Origin: Lentzea californiensis
GTDB lineage: Bacteria > Actinomycetota > Actinomycetes > Mycobacteriales > Pseudonocardiaceae
Reading direction: 5' to 3'
DNA: 64,000 nt
NCBI RefSeq assembly: GCF_024648825.1
Contig: NZ_JANBBE010000001.1
Coordinates: forward strand, 1,550,001 to 1,614,000
The position numbers and the translations under genes were made by a program. Under the pieces are notes generated by a model, which did not search any database, was not told where the DNA came from, and was given only the letters and a program-made list of their open reading frames with translations. This document shows, piece by piece, positions 32,827 to 44,146 of this stretch. Numbering within the stretch: position 1 is the stretch's first letter; each line of letters starts with the position of its first letter.

Positions 32827-33972
32827 GTGATCGACCTCCTTCGCCTCGGCTTCTTCGGCATGCGGACCCGCCCGATCCGCGCGGTGTTGTCCGCCCTGGG
32901 CATCGCGATCGGCATCGCCGCCGTGGTCGCGGTGGTCGGCATCCCGGCCTCCAGCGCGGCGGCGCTGAACGAGAAGATGTCCAAGCTGGGCACCAACCTC
33001 CTGACGGCCGCGCCCGGCCAGGACTTCTTCGGCCAGGACGCGAAGCTGCCGGAGACGGCGGTGCCGATGGCCAAGCGGATCGGCGCGGTGTCGGCGGCCA
33101 GTGCCACCGGCAAGCTCTCCGCGAGCGTCCGCAAGAACGACCTCGTGCCGGCGAGCGACACGCTCGGGCTGCAGGTGCAGGCGGCGGAGAAGGACCTGCT
33201 GAAGGTGCTGGGCGCCGAGGTCCGCAAGGGCCGGTGGCTGTCGCCGGGCGAGAAGTCGGTGGTGCTCGGGGGCACCGCGGCCTCACGTCTGGGCGTGGAC
33301 GAGCCCGGTGTGCAGCTGTGGCTCGACGGGCAGTGGTTCACCGTCGTCGGCATCCTCGGGCCGTTGCCGCTCTCGCCGGAGATCGACAGGTCGGCGCTGA
33401 TCGGCTGGGAGGCGGCCAAGGAGGCGTTCGGGTTCGAGGGCCACGCGAACACGGTCTACGTGCGCACGTCCCCGGACCAGGTGGACAACGTCCGCAACCT
33501 GCTCGGGCCGACGCTGAACCCGCAGAAGTCCAACGAGGTCAAGGTTTCGCGGCCGTCCGAGGCGCTGGAAGCGCAGCAGCTGGCCGAGAGTTCCTACAAC
33601 GCGCTGTTCCTGGGCCTGGGCGGGGTCGCGTTGTTGGTGGGTGGCGTCGGCGTGGCGAACACGATGGTGATCTCGGTGCTGGAACGGCGCAGGGAGATCG
33701 GTCTGCGGCGGGCGCTCGGGGCGACCCGGCGGCAGATCCGGTGGCAGTTCCTGACCGAGTCGGTGCTGCTGTCGGGCCTCGGCGGACTGGTCGGCGTGAT
33801 CGTGGGAATCGCGGTCACGGCCGGATATTCGATCAGTCAGCAATGGCCTGCGGCACTGCCGTGGCCGGCCCTGCTCGGGGGAGTGGGCTCGGCGGTCCTC
33901 ATCGGCGCCATCGCCGGCGTCTATCCCGCGGTGCGGGCGGCACGCCAGTCGCCCACGGAGGCGCTTGCCTGA
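32827..33972 (+). CDS. MacB/FtsX-like ABC exporter permease
   Basis: A 381-residue permease with helix 1 at about 15-38, a large extracytoplasmic MacB-type domain (about 40-260) and three C-terminal helices. The conserved cytoplasmic loop reads ERRREIGLRRALGATRRQI. It should pair with the ATPase encoded upstream of the TnpB element. The GTG start has a GGGAGG ribosome site. The N-terminus is a few residues shorter than I expect for the family, and its first seven bases (GTGATCG) repeat the end of the ATPase gene, so the junction may have been altered by the insertion. Confidence 0.87.
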   Translation: MIDLLRLGFFGMRTRPIRAVLSALGIAIGIAAVVAVVGIPASSAAALNEKMSKLGTNLLTAAPGQDFFGQDAKLPETAVPMAKRIGAVSAASATGKLSASVRKNDLVPASDTLGLQVQAAEKDLLKVLGAEVRKGRWLSPGEKSVVLGGTAASRLGVDEPGVQLWLDGQWFTVVGILGPLPLSPEIDRSALIGWEAAKEAFGFEGHANTVYVRTSPDQVDNVRNLLGPTLNPQKSNEVKVSRPSEALEAQQLAESSYNALFLGLGGVALLVGGVGVANTMVISVLERRREIGLRRALGATRRQIRWQFLTESVLLSGLGGLVGVIVGIAVTAGYSISQQWPAALPWPALLGGVGSAVLIGAIAGVYPAVRAARQSPTEALA

Positions 33973-33978
33973 AAAAGC

Positions 33979-34016
33979 CCTGGGGTGCACCGGCAAGCGA
34001 GTCGGTGCACCCCAGG
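33979..34016. terminator. Intrinsic terminator between exporter permease and serC
   Basis: A perfect 14-bp stem (33979-33992 with 34003-34016) and 10-base loop. On the minus strand it is followed by a run of five T, so it mainly ends the serC transcript. It can also stop the convergent exporter operon. Confidence 0.88.
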
Positions 34017-34033
34017 CTGCTACTTCAGGAACT

Positions 34034-35872
<1,839 letters not shown>

Positions 35873-35876
<4 letters not shown>

Positions 35877-36928
35877 AGCGGCACCTCCACCAGCACTGAC
35901 GCTCCCTCGTCCGAGGACAGCGAGAGCGTCCCACCCACCTGTTCCAGCCGTGCGCGCATGCCCCGCAGGCCGAAGCCCTCCGGCGCGTCGCCGAACCCGC
36001 GGCCGTCGTCGCGCACCTCCAGCGAGACACCGTCCTGGTCGAACCTCATCACGACATCGACCCGTGACGCCCCGGAGTGCCTGGCCACGTTGGTCAGCGC
36101 CTCCTGAACGGTCCGCAGCAGCACCACCTCGGCCGAGGTCTGCAGCCCCACCGGATCGCCGATGACCCGGAAGGAGGACTCCAGCTCCACGCCGTTCACC
36201 AGCCGCCGCAACGCCTCCTCCAGCGACGAACCGTCCAAAGGCGACGGTGCGTTGGACGCGACCAGGGCCCGTGCCTCGCGCAGGTTCTCCCGCGCGGTCT
36301 GCAACGCCAGCTCGACGTTCGGCTGCGCGCCCTGCAGCAGCGTGATGATCGACGTGAAGCCCTGCGCCAGCGTGTCGTGGATCTCGCCGGCCCACCGGGC
36401 CCGTTCGGCCTCGATGGTGAGCGCCTCGATCCGGTTGAGCAGCTCGGCGCGTTGCCTGCTCTGCTCGGACATGCGGCTGATCGCCCAGCCGAACGCCTGG
36501 GAGAACGCGATGATCAGCAGGGCGGCCGGCCAGGGCAGTGCCGGCACGGCACCGGCGGCCCAGGTCAGGATCTGCGGCGTGAACACGAACAGCGCCATCG
36601 GCCAGAACGCCCACGCGACCGGCAGCACCATGTAGATCTGAGGGACCAGGCCGAACAGGGCGAAGGTCGCGTTGCCGCTGAACCAGACCGCCGGGGCGAA
36701 CGTGGCGAGCGAACCGGCCGCGTAGATCAAGCCGTGCCAGTCGTCGTGCCCGCGCTTGACCAGCTTCTTGCCGTAGAGCAGGAACCACACGCCGTTCAGG
36801 GACAACAACCCCGCCGCAGACAGCCGGTCGGCGAGCGTGTTGTCGTCGATCAGGATCAGCACGAGCGCGGTGGCCTGGGTGATCGCGAAGAGCACGTACC
36901 AGGTGATCAGCGACTGGTGTTGCTCCAC
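35873..36928 (-). CDS. HisKA_3-type sensor histidine kinase
   Basis: A 351-residue kinase. Four to six membrane helices in the first ~150 residues form an intramembrane sensor with hardly any external domain. The phosphoacceptor is His184 in GEIHDTLAQGF, and the C-terminal ATPase has DDGRGF and GFGLRGM boxes. The GTG start at 36928 overlaps the permease gene by 22 bases. The frame continues upstream inside that gene but without family similarity. Works with the NarL-type regulator; the embedded sensor suggests response to membrane state or to the exporter itself. Confidence 0.87.
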
Positions 36929-37704
36929 TTGAAAGTCCTGCTCACGAGAACCAGGCCCACGATCGTCCACGCTCCCAGCACCAGCGCGATCTTGCCCAGC
37001 TCCCATGATCCCGCCGCCTCCATGACCGCGTAGTCGTCGTTCAGTGCGAACACCGAGCGGAAACCCTGACACACCCACTTGAGCGGGAAGAACGAACCCA
37101 CCGTGCGCAGCGACTCGGGCAGCGCCATCTGCATGATGAACACGCCGCTGAGGAACTGCAGCACGATGTACGGCAGGTTCAGCACGCCCGCCGCGCTGCG
37201 GGTGGACTTCGCGATCGAGCTCAGCGCGACGCCGATCAGCGAGCACGAGATCACGCCGAGCGCGAAGACCCACCCGAAGGTCAGCCACTTCCCGGCGGTC
37301 GAGGGCAGCTCCACGTCGAACCGCAGCACGGCGACGACCATCAGCAGCACGGCCTCGACCAGGCTCGACACGAAGACCAAGATGATCTTGCCGATGAAGT
37401 AGGACGTGAACGGCATCGGTGTGCCGCGCAGGCGCTTCAGCGTGCCGTCCTCGCGGTCGGCCACGACGCTCATGCCCAGTCCGACGAACGACGTCGAGAT
37501 GATGCCGGCGCCGATCATGCTGGCCGCGAACATCTGCGCGGCGGCGGGTTCCTTCACGTAGACGGTGCCCAGCAGCAGCATCAGCAGCGCGGGCAACGAC
37601 ACCGTGAAGATGAGGTTCTCCTTCTGCCGGAAGAACTCCCGCAGCTCGGTCGCACCCCTCGAGAGACCGAGCGACAGGGTTCCGGGCAACGTTGCGGTGG
37701 TCAC
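36907..37704 (-). CDS. ABC-2 type exporter permease (DrrB-like)
   Basis: A 265-residue permease with six hydrophobic segments and the ABC-2 loop ADREDGTLKRLRGTPMP between helices 2 and 3. Near the C-terminus FFPLKWVCQGFR is typical of DrrB-like drug and lipid exporters. It overlaps the ATPase gene by 4 bases and the kinase gene by 22, so all four genes form one tightly coupled operon. Confidence 0.88.
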   Translation of the reverse strand: MTTATLPGTLSLGLSRGATELREFFRQKENLIFTVSLPALLMLLLGTVYVKEPAAAQMFAASMIGAGIISTSFVGLGMSVVADREDGTLKRLRGTPMPFTSYFIGKIILVFVSSLVEAVLLMVVAVLRFDVELPSTAGKWLTFGWVFALGVISCSLIGVALSSIAKSTRSAAGVLNLPYIVLQFLSGVFIMQMALPESLRTVGSFFPLKWVCQGFRSVFALNDDYAVMEAAGSWELGKIALVLGAWTIVGLVLVSRTFKWSNTSR

Positions 37705-38525
37705 GCGATCAGCTCCAGGTAGACGTCTTCCAGCGACGGGCGGGTGACGGTGAGTTCGGCGAGCTCGCCGTGCCTCGACAGCTCGGCGATCGTCTTGGTG
37801 GGCTCGGAGGTGCGGATCTCCTGGTAGCCCCGGTCGGACAGCCAGCGCACGGCCGCGTCGGCGTGTGCCCGGCCGCCGAGCGTCTGCGGCGTGCCCTCAG
37901 CGACGACCCGGCCGCCCGCGAGCACCGCCACGCGGTCCGCGAGCGCCTCCGCCTCGTCCAGGTAGTGCGTGGTCAGCAGGATCGTGGTGCCCTCGGCGGC
38001 CAGCCGCTTGATGAGGTTCCAGAACTGGCGGCGCGCCTCGGGGTCGAAGCCGGTGGTCGGCTCGTCCAGGAACATCAGTTCCGGGCGGCCGATGATGCCG
38101 AGCGCCACGTCGAGGCGGCGCCGCTGGCCACCGGAGAGCGTGCCGCCGCGGGACTTGGCCTTCTCGGTGAGCCCGACGAGGTCGATGACCTCCTCCGGAT
38201 CACGCGGGTCCGCGTAGTACTTGGCGTAGTGGTGCACGGCCTCGCGGACCGTGAGGTTCGCGGCGTCGGTCGCGCTCTGCAGGACGATCCCGAGCTTCGC
38301 GCGCCACTCCCTGCCCGCCTTGGCCGGGTCGGTGCCGAGCACGCTGACCTCGCCGGCGTCGCGGTCGCGGTGCCCCTCCAGGATCTCGACGCTCGTGGTC
38401 TTGCCCGCACCGTTCGGGCCGAGGACGGCGAACACCTCACCGCGGGCGATGTCGAGGTCCACCCCCGCCACCGCCTGGTGGCCCTTATAGGCCTTCTGCA
38501 GGCCCCTCACTCGGATCGCGTTCAT
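37701..38525 (-). CDS. DrrA-like ABC exporter ATPase
   Basis: A 274-residue ATPase with Walker A GPNGAGKTT, signature LSGGQRRRLDVA, Walker B MFLDEPTTGFD and H-loop LLTTHYLDEAE. A C-terminal regulatory tail of about 60 residues follows. First gene of an operon with the permease, kinase and NarL-type regulator. The ATG at 38525 gives the family N-terminus. Divergent from the urease operon across 144 bases. Confidence 0.9.
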   Translation of the reverse strand: MNAIRVRGLQKAYKGHQAVAGVDLDIARGEVFAVLGPNGAGKTTSVEILEGHRDRDAGEVSVLGTDPAKAGREWRAKLGIVLQSATDAANLTVREAVHHYAKYYADPRDPEEVIDLVGLTEKAKSRGGTLSGGQRRRLDVALGIIGRPELMFLDEPTTGFDPEARRQFWNLIKRLAAEGTTILLTTHYLDEAEALADRVAVLAGGRVVAEGTPQTLGGRAHADAAVRWLSDRGYQEIRTSEPTKTIAELSRHGELAELTVTRPSLEDVYLELIA

Positions 38526-38613
38526 GGGATGAATCCTGCGTTTCCGAAGGGCTTGCCAGGGACGACCGCACCGCTGACTCCGGCTGTCAACCGGTCGGTG
38601 GACACGCGGTCGT

Positions 38614-38629
38614 GTTTCGGCCGTGTTTC
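38614..38629 (-). promoter_or_regulatory. Possible GlnR box upstream of urease
   Basis: The minus strand reads GAAAC, six bases, GAAAC (plus strand GTTTC-n6-GTTTC), matching the spacing of actinobacterial GlnR sites. It lies about 40-55 bases upstream of the urease start. GlnR is known to control urease in several actinobacteria; the assignment here is inference. Confidence 0.4.
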
Positions 38630-38657
38630 CACTCCGCGATAGCGCGCTTTCGCGTGT

Positions 38658-38663
38658 TAGAAC
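38658..38663 (+). promoter_or_regulatory. -10 element of probable leaderless ureAB transcript
   Basis: TAGAAC ends 6 bases before the GTG start of the fused urease gene. The intervening GGCGGA could also act as a very close ribosome site, so leaderless initiation is likely but not certain. Confidence 0.35.
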
Positions 38664-38669
38664 GGCGGA

Positions 38670-39269
38670 GTGCATCTGACGCCGCATGAACGGGACAAGC
38701 TCCTCGTGCACGTCGCTGCCGACGTGGCGCGGCGGAGACTCGAACGCGGAGTGCTGCTCAACTACCCCGAGGCGGTCGCGTTGATCACCGACCACGTGCT
38801 CGAGGGCGCGCGGGACGGCCGCACCGTCAGCGAGCTCATGGAGAGCGGGCGGACCGTGCTCGCGCCGGAACAGGTCATGCGCGGCGTCCCGGAGATGATC
38901 GACTCGGTGCAGGCGGAGGCGACGTTCCCGGACGGCACGAAGCTCGTCACCGTGCACCACCCGATCGCGCCCTCGGCCGGTCCGGCGCCGGGTGAGGTGC
39001 TCGTCGGCTCCGAGCCCGTCGAGCTCAACCCCGGCCGGCCGCGCGTGACGATGGTCGTCGTGAACGTCGCCGACCGGCCCGTCCAGGTCGGGTCGCACTT
39101 CCACTTCGCCTCGGTCAACACGGGGCTGTCCTTCGACCGGGAGGCCGCGTTCGGCTACCGGCTCGACATCCCGGCGGGGACTGCCGTGCGGTTCGAGCCC
39201 GGTGTCGAGCGCGAGGTCACGCTGGTTCCGCTGGCAGGTTTGAGGATCGTCCGGGGGTTGCAGCGATGA
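38670..39269 (+). CDS. ureAB: Urease gamma-beta fusion subunit
   Basis: A structural urease subunit of 199 residues in which UreA (gamma, residues 1-~100; [21 protein letters not shown]) is fused directly to UreB (beta, ~105-199; [22 protein letters not shown]). Urease hydrolyses urea to ammonia and carbamate. Fused forms occur in some bacteria, while many keep separate genes. It is the first gene of the operon, overlapping ureC by 4 bases. The GTG start is supported by the conserved N-terminus. Confidence 0.92.
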   Translation: MHLTPHERDKLLVHVAADVARRRLERGVLLNYPEAVALITDHVLEGARDGRTVSELMESGRTVLAPEQVMRGVPEMIDSVQAEATFPDGTKLVTVHHPIAPSAGPAPGEVLVGSEPVELNPGRPRVTMVVVNVADRPVQVGSHFHFASVNTGLSFDREAAFGYRLDIPAGTAVRFEPGVEREVTLVPLAGLRIVRGLQR

Positions 39270-40948
39270 TCGACCGCGAGCGTTACGCCGAGCTGCTCGG
39301 GCCGACGGCCGGTGACCGCATCCGGCTCGCCGACACCGACCTGTTCATCGAGGTCACCGAGGACCGTTCACGTGGTGCGGGCTCGGGCGACGAGGTGATC
39401 TTCGGCGGCGGCAAGGTGGTCCGCGAGTCGATGGGACAGGGCGTCGCGACCCGCGCCGAGGGTGCTCCCGACCTGGTCATCACCGGTGCGGTGGTCCTCG
39501 ACCACTGGGGTGTCGTCAAGGCCGACGTCGGCGTGCGGGACGGCCGGATCATCGCGATCGGCAAGGCGGGCAACCCGGACACGATGGACGGCGTGCACCC
39601 GGCGCTGGTGATCGGCCCGTCCACGGAGATCCTGTCCGGCAACGGGAAGATCCTCACCGCGGGCGGCATCGACTGCCACGTCCACTTCATCTGCCCGCAG
39701 ATCGTGGACGAGGCGCTGGCGTCCGGGCTGACGACGCTGATCGGCGGCGGCACCGGTCCGGCGGAGGGCACGAAGGCCACCACCGTCACGCCCGGAGCCT
39801 GGTACCTCGACCGCATGCTGACGTCGATGGACCACATGCCGATCAACGTCCTGTTGCTGGGCAAGGGGAACACGGTCTCCGAGGAGGGCCTGCGCGAGCA
39901 GTTGGCAGGCGGTGCCGGCGGGTTCAAGCTGCACGAGGACTGGGGCACCACCCCCGCCGCGATCGACGCCTGCCTGCGCATCGCGGACGAGTCCGGCGTC
40001 CAGGTCGCGATCCACACGGACACGCTGAACGAGGCCGGCTTCCTGGAGTCCACTGTGGACGCCATCGGTGGCCGGTCGATCAACGCCTACCACTCCGAGG
40101 GCGCCGGTGGCGGGCACGCGCCGGACATCATCCGCGTGGTCTCGCTGCCGAACGTGCTGCCGTCGTCGACGAACCCGACGCGCCCGCACACCGTCAACAC
40201 GCTCGAAGAACACCTCGACATGCTGATGGTGTGCCACCACCTCAACCCGTCCGTGCCGGAGGACCTGGCGTTCGCCGAGTCGCGGATCAGGCCGACCACG
40301 ATCGCGGCCGAGGACCTGCTGCACGACTTGGGCGCGATCTCGATGATCTCGTCCGACTCGCAGGCGATGGGCCGCGTCGGCGAGGTGATCATCCGGACCT
40401 GGCAGACCGCGCACGTGATGTCGTCACGTCGTTCCATGGACGCGAACCTGCGAGCGCAGCGGTACGTCGCCAAGTACACGATCAACCCCGCTCTCGCGCA
40501 CGGGATCGCCGACGAGGTCGGGTCGGTCGAGCCCGGCAAGCTGGCCGACCTGGTGCTGTGGGAGCCCAAGTTCTTCGGCGTGCGGCCCTCGGTGGTGCTG
40601 AAGGGCGGGTTCATCGCGTGGGGTGCGATGGGGGACGCGAACGCCTCGATCCCGACACCGCAGCCGGTGTGGGCGCGACCGATGTTCGGTGCGACGGCCG
40701 GTGCGGCCTCGTCGGTCTTCTTCGTCGCGCCGTCGGCGATCGAGGCCGGTGTCGGCGACCGGTACGCGCGGCGGGTGCTGCCGGTGGCCTCGACGCGTGC
40801 GGTGACCAAGGCCGACATGGTGCACAACGACGCGATGCCGGACGTCCGGGTCGATCCGGACAGCTTCGCCGTGCACGTCGACGGGGACCTGGTCGTGCCT
40901 TCGCCGGTCGCGGAACTGCCGATGGCCCAACGGTACTTCCTGTTCTGA
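39266..40948 (+). CDS. ureC: Urease alpha subunit
   Basis: The catalytic urease subunit of 560 residues. Nickel and active-site residues are present: HVHF, the carbamylated lysine in GFKLHEDWG, His in [19 protein letters not shown], the mobile-flap Cys-His in MVCHHLNP, and the Asp ligand in ISSDSQAMG. Length is normal. ATG overlaps ureAB; the stop shares one base with the ureF start. Confidence 0.96.
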   Translation: MIDRERYAELLGPTAGDRIRLADTDLFIEVTEDRSRGAGSGDEVIFGGGKVVRESMGQGVATRAEGAPDLVITGAVVLDHWGVVKADVGVRDGRIIAIGKAGNPDTMDGVHPALVIGPSTEILSGNGKILTAGGIDCHVHFICPQIVDEALASGLTTLIGGGTGPAEGTKATTVTPGAWYLDRMLTSMDHMPINVLLLGKGNTVSEEGLREQLAGGAGGFKLHEDWGTTPAAIDACLRIADESGVQVAIHTDTLNEAGFLESTVDAIGGRSINAYHSEGAGGGHAPDIIRVVSLPNVLPSSTNPTRPHTVNTLEEHLDMLMVCHHLNPSVPEDLAFAESRIRPTTIAAEDLLHDLGAISMISSDSQAMGRVGEVIIRTWQTAHVMSSRRSMDANLRAQRYVAKYTINPALAHGIADEVGSVEPGKLADLVLWEPKFFGVRPSVVLKGGFIAWGAMGDANASIPTPQPVWARPMFGATAGAASSVFFVAPSAIEAGVGDRYARRVLPVASTRAVTKADMVHNDAMPDVRVDPDSFAVHVDGDLVVPSPVAELPMAQRYFLF

Positions 40949-41556
40949 TGCTGACCGCGCTGATCCTCGCCGACTCCCGCTTCCCCGGCGGCGGCCACGT
41001 GCACTCCGGTGGGCTGGAGGAGGCCGCCGCGCGTGGCCTGGTGCACGACGAGCCGTCGTTGCGGGCGTTCCTGCACGGCCGGTTGCTCGGTGCCGGGTTG
41101 CTGGCGGCCGGGTTCGCCGCGGCGGCGGCCCGGGGTGAGGACCTCGCGGTGCTGGACGCGGAACTGGACGCCCGCACGCCTTCGCCTGCCCAGCGCGCGG
41201 CTTCGCGGGCGCAGGGGCGCGGCATGCTGCGGGCGGCTCGCCGGGCCTGGCCTTCCGCCCGGCTGGACGCGTTGCCTCGCGACCCCCACCAGCCGCTGGT
41301 GATCGGGGTGTTGGTCGACGATGCCTTCGAAGCTGCTCTGACCTGCGCTTATCTTGCCGTGAGCGGGCCGGCGTCGGCGGCTGTCCGGTTGCTCGGGCTC
41401 GATCCGTTCGGGGTCAACGCGATCGTGGCCTCGCTCGCTGTGGAAGACGTTGCTTCGCGGGCGTGCGAGGAACTGCCCGCGCTGGGTTCGCCTGCCTTGG
41501 ATCTCCTGGCCGAGGCACATGTACGACGTGAAGGGGTGCGTCTCTTTGGGAGCTAA
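40948..41556 (+). CDS. ureF: Urease accessory protein UreF
   Basis: A 202-residue accessory protein that joins UreD and UreG in loading nickel and CO2 into the apo-urease. Family features are the start [20 protein letters not shown] and the helical body ending in a basic tail. It begins at the TGATG junction with ureC. The 3' end probably overlaps the start of ureG by about 38 bases. Confidence 0.88.
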   Translation: MLTALILADSRFPGGGHVHSGGLEEAAARGLVHDEPSLRAFLHGRLLGAGLLAAGFAAAAARGEDLAVLDAELDARTPSPAQRAASRAQGRGMLRAARRAWPSARLDALPRDPHQPLVIGVLVDDAFEAALTCAYLAVSGPASAAVRLLGLDPFGVNAIVASLAVEDVASRACEELPALGSPALDLLAEAHVRREGVRLFGS

Positions 41557-42181
41557 CCACGGGCCCGACCCGCATGATCACTACCACGGAGCCGCGCCGC
41601 GCATCGGCATCGGCGGCCCGGTCGGCAGCGGCAAGACCGCGCTGACCGCGGCGTTGTGCCGTGCGCTGGGCTCGCAGCTGGAGCTCGCGGTCGTCACCAA
41701 CGACATCTACACGACCGAGGACGCGGACTTCCTGCGCCGGGCCGGGGTGCTCGACCCGTCGCGGATCGAGGCGGTGCAGACGGGATGTTGCCCGCACACC
41801 GCGATCCGGGACGACATCACCGCGAACCTCGACGCGGTGGAGCGGCTGGAGCACCGGTACTCCGGCCTGGACCTGGTGATCATCGAGAGCGGCGGGGACA
41901 ACCTGACGGCGGTGTTCTCGCGCGGGCTGGTCGACGCGCAGATCTTCGTCGTGGACGTGGCCGGCGGGGACAAGGTGCCGCGCAAGGGCGGTCCCGGCGT
42001 CACGACCGCGGACCTGCTGGTCATCAACAAGACCGACCTGGCGCCGTTCGTGGGCGCGGACCTGGACGTGATGATCTCCGACGCGCACCGGATGCGCGGG
42101 GAGCTGCCCGTCATCGCCCAGTCGCTGGTCGAGACGCCGGACGCGCCCGAGGTGGCGAAGTGGGTGCTGGCCCAGCTGTGA
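41519..42181 (+). CDS. ureG: Urease accessory GTPase UreG
   Basis: A SIMIBI-class GTPase of about 220 residues that delivers nickel. It has the P-loop [11 protein letters not shown], the metal-binding CPH in [20 protein letters not shown] and the guanine-specificity NKTD. A His-rich N-terminus ([12 protein letters not shown]) may bind metal. The start is uncertain. ATG 41519 is used here, but TTG 41546, placed 8 bases after AAGGGG, would remove most of the overlap with ureF. Either keeps the His-rich segment. Confidence 0.92.
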   Translation: MYDVKGCVSLGANHGPDPHDHYHGAAPRIGIGGPVGSGKTALTAALCRALGSQLELAVVTNDIYTTEDADFLRRAGVLDPSRIEAVQTGCCPHTAIRDDITANLDAVERLEHRYSGLDLVIIESGGDNLTAVFSRGLVDAQIFVVDVAGGDKVPRKGGPGVTTADLLVINKTDLAPFVGADLDVMISDAHRMRGELPVIAQSLVETPDAPEVAKWVLAQL

Positions 42182-42191
42182 GGGCGGATCT

Positions 42192-42893
42192 GTGAAGGCC
42201 TCGGCGCGGCTGGTCGTCACGCTGGACTCGCACGGCAACAGCGTCGTGCGAGTCCTACGGTCGATGACACCGTTGACATTGGTGCCGCACCGGCGCGTGG
42301 GCCCGCTTGCGTTGGTGCACCTGGTTTCCTCGGTGACGGCACCCCTGGGCGGCGATTCGTTGTCCCTGACCGTCGAAGTCGGTCCTGGAGCCTCGCTAGA
42401 GCTTCGAGGTGTTGCGGCGACACTGTTGTTGCCCGGTTCGTCCGGTGAGGAGTCTTCGTCCTCGGTCCGGTTCCTGGTCGAGGGCTCTGTTCGCTACCTG
42501 CCCGAGCCGACCGTCGTGACGAACCGTGCGAATCACACTTCCGTGGTAGAGGCCGAATTGGACGGTCACGCTCAGTTGCGAACTCGCGAGGTTCTCGTGC
42601 TGGGTCGTGCGGGGGAGAAGCCGGGCACGTTGTCGTCCTCGGTGCGCGCAACCCGTTGTGGCAAGCCGTTGCTGCACCAGCAACTGGTCGTGGGCGATCC
42701 CTCGGTCGACGCTTCGTCCGCCGGCCTGGCGGGCAGGAGGGTCGTCGGCACCGAGGTGGTGCTGGACTCGGTGGAGCGCGGGACGGACGGCGGGGAGTGG
42801 TGGAGCGTCGTTCCGTTGGCGGCAGGCGGAAGCCTTGCCACCGCATTGGGTGATGACGTGGTCACCGTCACACGTGTGCTCGATGCCATCTGA
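42192..42893 (+). CDS. ureD: Urease accessory protein UreD
   Basis: A 233-residue accessory protein. UreD (UreH) binds the apo-urease and recruits UreF and UreG. Family features are the N-terminal beta-rich part with PLTLVPHRR, and HLVSSVTAPLGGDSLSLTVEVGPG in pieces, with strongly alternating beta-strand sequence throughout. It has a GTG start 10 bases after ureG. Last gene of the operon; no ureE is present in the window. Confidence 0.85.
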   Translation: MKASARLVVTLDSHGNSVVRVLRSMTPLTLVPHRRVGPLALVHLVSSVTAPLGGDSLSLTVEVGPGASLELRGVAATLLLPGSSGEESSSSVRFLVEGSVRYLPEPTVVTNRANHTSVVEAELDGHAQLRTREVLVLGRAGEKPGTLSSSVRATRCGKPLLHQQLVVGDPSVDASSAGLAGRRVVGTEVVLDSVERGTDGGEWWSVVPLAAGGSLATALGDDVVTVTRVLDAI

Positions 42894-43048
42894 CTCGATC
42901 ACGAATTCGATCCAGAACTGTTCTTTGCACGGACAGTCACCGTTCAGGTGGTGGTCATCACCGCGCAGGCGGTTTCGGGATCGGGCGCCCGTGCGTATGG
43001 TCGCGGGTCCAGGGACCACGAGTTCTGCCGCCGCTTGGAGGTTCGCCG

Positions 43049-43705
43049 ATGACGGAGACCACGAACATCGCACTACCGGCGATGCGCGTGTCCTACGAGC
43101 AGGGCTCGCTCAGCGAGCCGGAGCTTGCCGCCACCTGGCACGAACAGCTCCAGCTGTGGCTCGACGAAGCGACCAACGCCGGGCTTCCCGAGCCGAACGC
43201 GATGGTGCTCGCTACCACCGACGTGAAGGGCCGGCCTTCGTCGCGGACCGTGCTGGCCAAGGGCTTGGATGCTCGCGGGTTGGTGTTCTTCACCAACTAC
43301 ACGTCCAACAAGTCGCACGACCTGATGGCTACTCGCTACGCGTCGGCCACCTTTCCGTGGTTCGCGATGCAGCGGCAGGCCCACGTGCGTGGGGTTGTGG
43401 AGAAGGTCGGGCCGGTGGAGACCGCCGAGTACTGGAACTCCCGGCCCCGTGGGTCGCAGATCGGGGCTTGGGCTTCGCCTCAGTCTCGGGTCGTCGGTGG
43501 GCGGTCCACTTTGGAATCTGCGCTTCACAAGATCGAGCGGCAGTTCGCCGACACCGAGAAGATTCCTGTGCCGCCGCATTGGGGTGGGTGGCGGATTCGG
43601 CCTGAGGAGGTCGAGTTCTGGCAGGGGCGGCGGGATCGGATGCATGATCGGTTGCGGTTCCGGGATGGGCGGGATGGGTGGTCTTTGGAGCGGGTCGCTC
43701 CGTAG
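43049..43705 (+). CDS. pdxH: Pyridoxamine 5'-phosphate oxidase
   Basis: An FMN enzyme of 218 residues that makes pyridoxal 5'-phosphate from pyridoxine or pyridoxamine phosphate. Family motifs: PNAMVLATTD, GRPSSRTVLAKGLD, FFTNYTSNKS, PHWGGWRIRPEEVEFWQG and the C-terminal RLRFRDGRDGW-x-LERVAP. The ATG follows GGAGG. T at third positions increases toward the 3' end, close to the non-coding repeat that follows. Confidence 0.94.
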   Translation: MTETTNIALPAMRVSYEQGSLSEPELAATWHEQLQLWLDEATNAGLPEPNAMVLATTDVKGRPSSRTVLAKGLDARGLVFFTNYTSNKSHDLMATRYASATFPWFAMQRQAHVRGVVEKVGPVETAEYWNSRPRGSQIGAWASPQSRVVGGRSTLESALHKIERQFADTEKIPVPPHWGGWRIRPEEVEFWQGRRDRMHDRLRFRDGRDGWSLERVAP

Positions 43706-44146
43706 GTCGTCCGGATTGGGCTTTTGAGCTTTTGCGGATGGGGTGTCTCCTGTGGGCGGGAGGCGCCCCTTTTGCTGTTCCTGGCCGGCTGTGCTGGCCT
43801 GTCCGCGACTCTTGTGGGTGGTCGCCTTGCGGGCGGCCTGGTTGCGGTTGCGTGCGTTTTTCTGAGGGCGCTGCCCCCAGACCCCCGGCAATCTGATCGG
43901 GGGTGGCGCCGCCTGTGGGTTGATGGCACGCCTGTTGTGTTGGGCGGCCGCCGGTTGGTTTGAGAGCGCCCGGCCCGTGTGGAAGGACGGCTCGCCTTCG
44001 GCATCGCGTGCGGGAGGACGGCTCGCCTTCGGCATCGCGGTGAACCTGAGCTGTGAGTCAGGCGTCCTCAGGCTGGGGAGAATGTCCGATCCCGGCTTCG
44101 GCATACTGGGATTTCTGCTACAGCGAACTACGAGGTGCGATTTCAC
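43706..44146. other. Non-coding region before asparagine synthetase
   Basis: These 441 bases contain no convincing gene. Most is taken up by a dispersed repeat (43804-44040). The remaining ~100 bases before the start should carry the asparagine synthetase promoter, which I could not pin down. Confidence 0.5.
43804..44040 (+). repeat. Dispersed non-coding repeat, copy 1
   Basis: Closely similar to 52105-52335 over the whole length. Shared landmarks are GGTGGTCGCCTTGCGGGCGG, TTGCGGTTGCGTGCGTTTT, GGCAATCTGATC, GGGTTGATGGCACGCCTGTT and ACGGCTCGCCTTCGGC. Inside this copy a 24-base unit (43985-44008) is repeated in tandem at 44016-44039. No open frame is conserved between the copies. Confidence 0.8.

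Noticed and set aside
31538..32833. GTGATCG on both sides of tnpB as a target-site duplication
   Set aside because: IS605-group elements do not duplicate their target; the repeat may reflect gene-junction history or chance. Kept only as an observation in the element finding.
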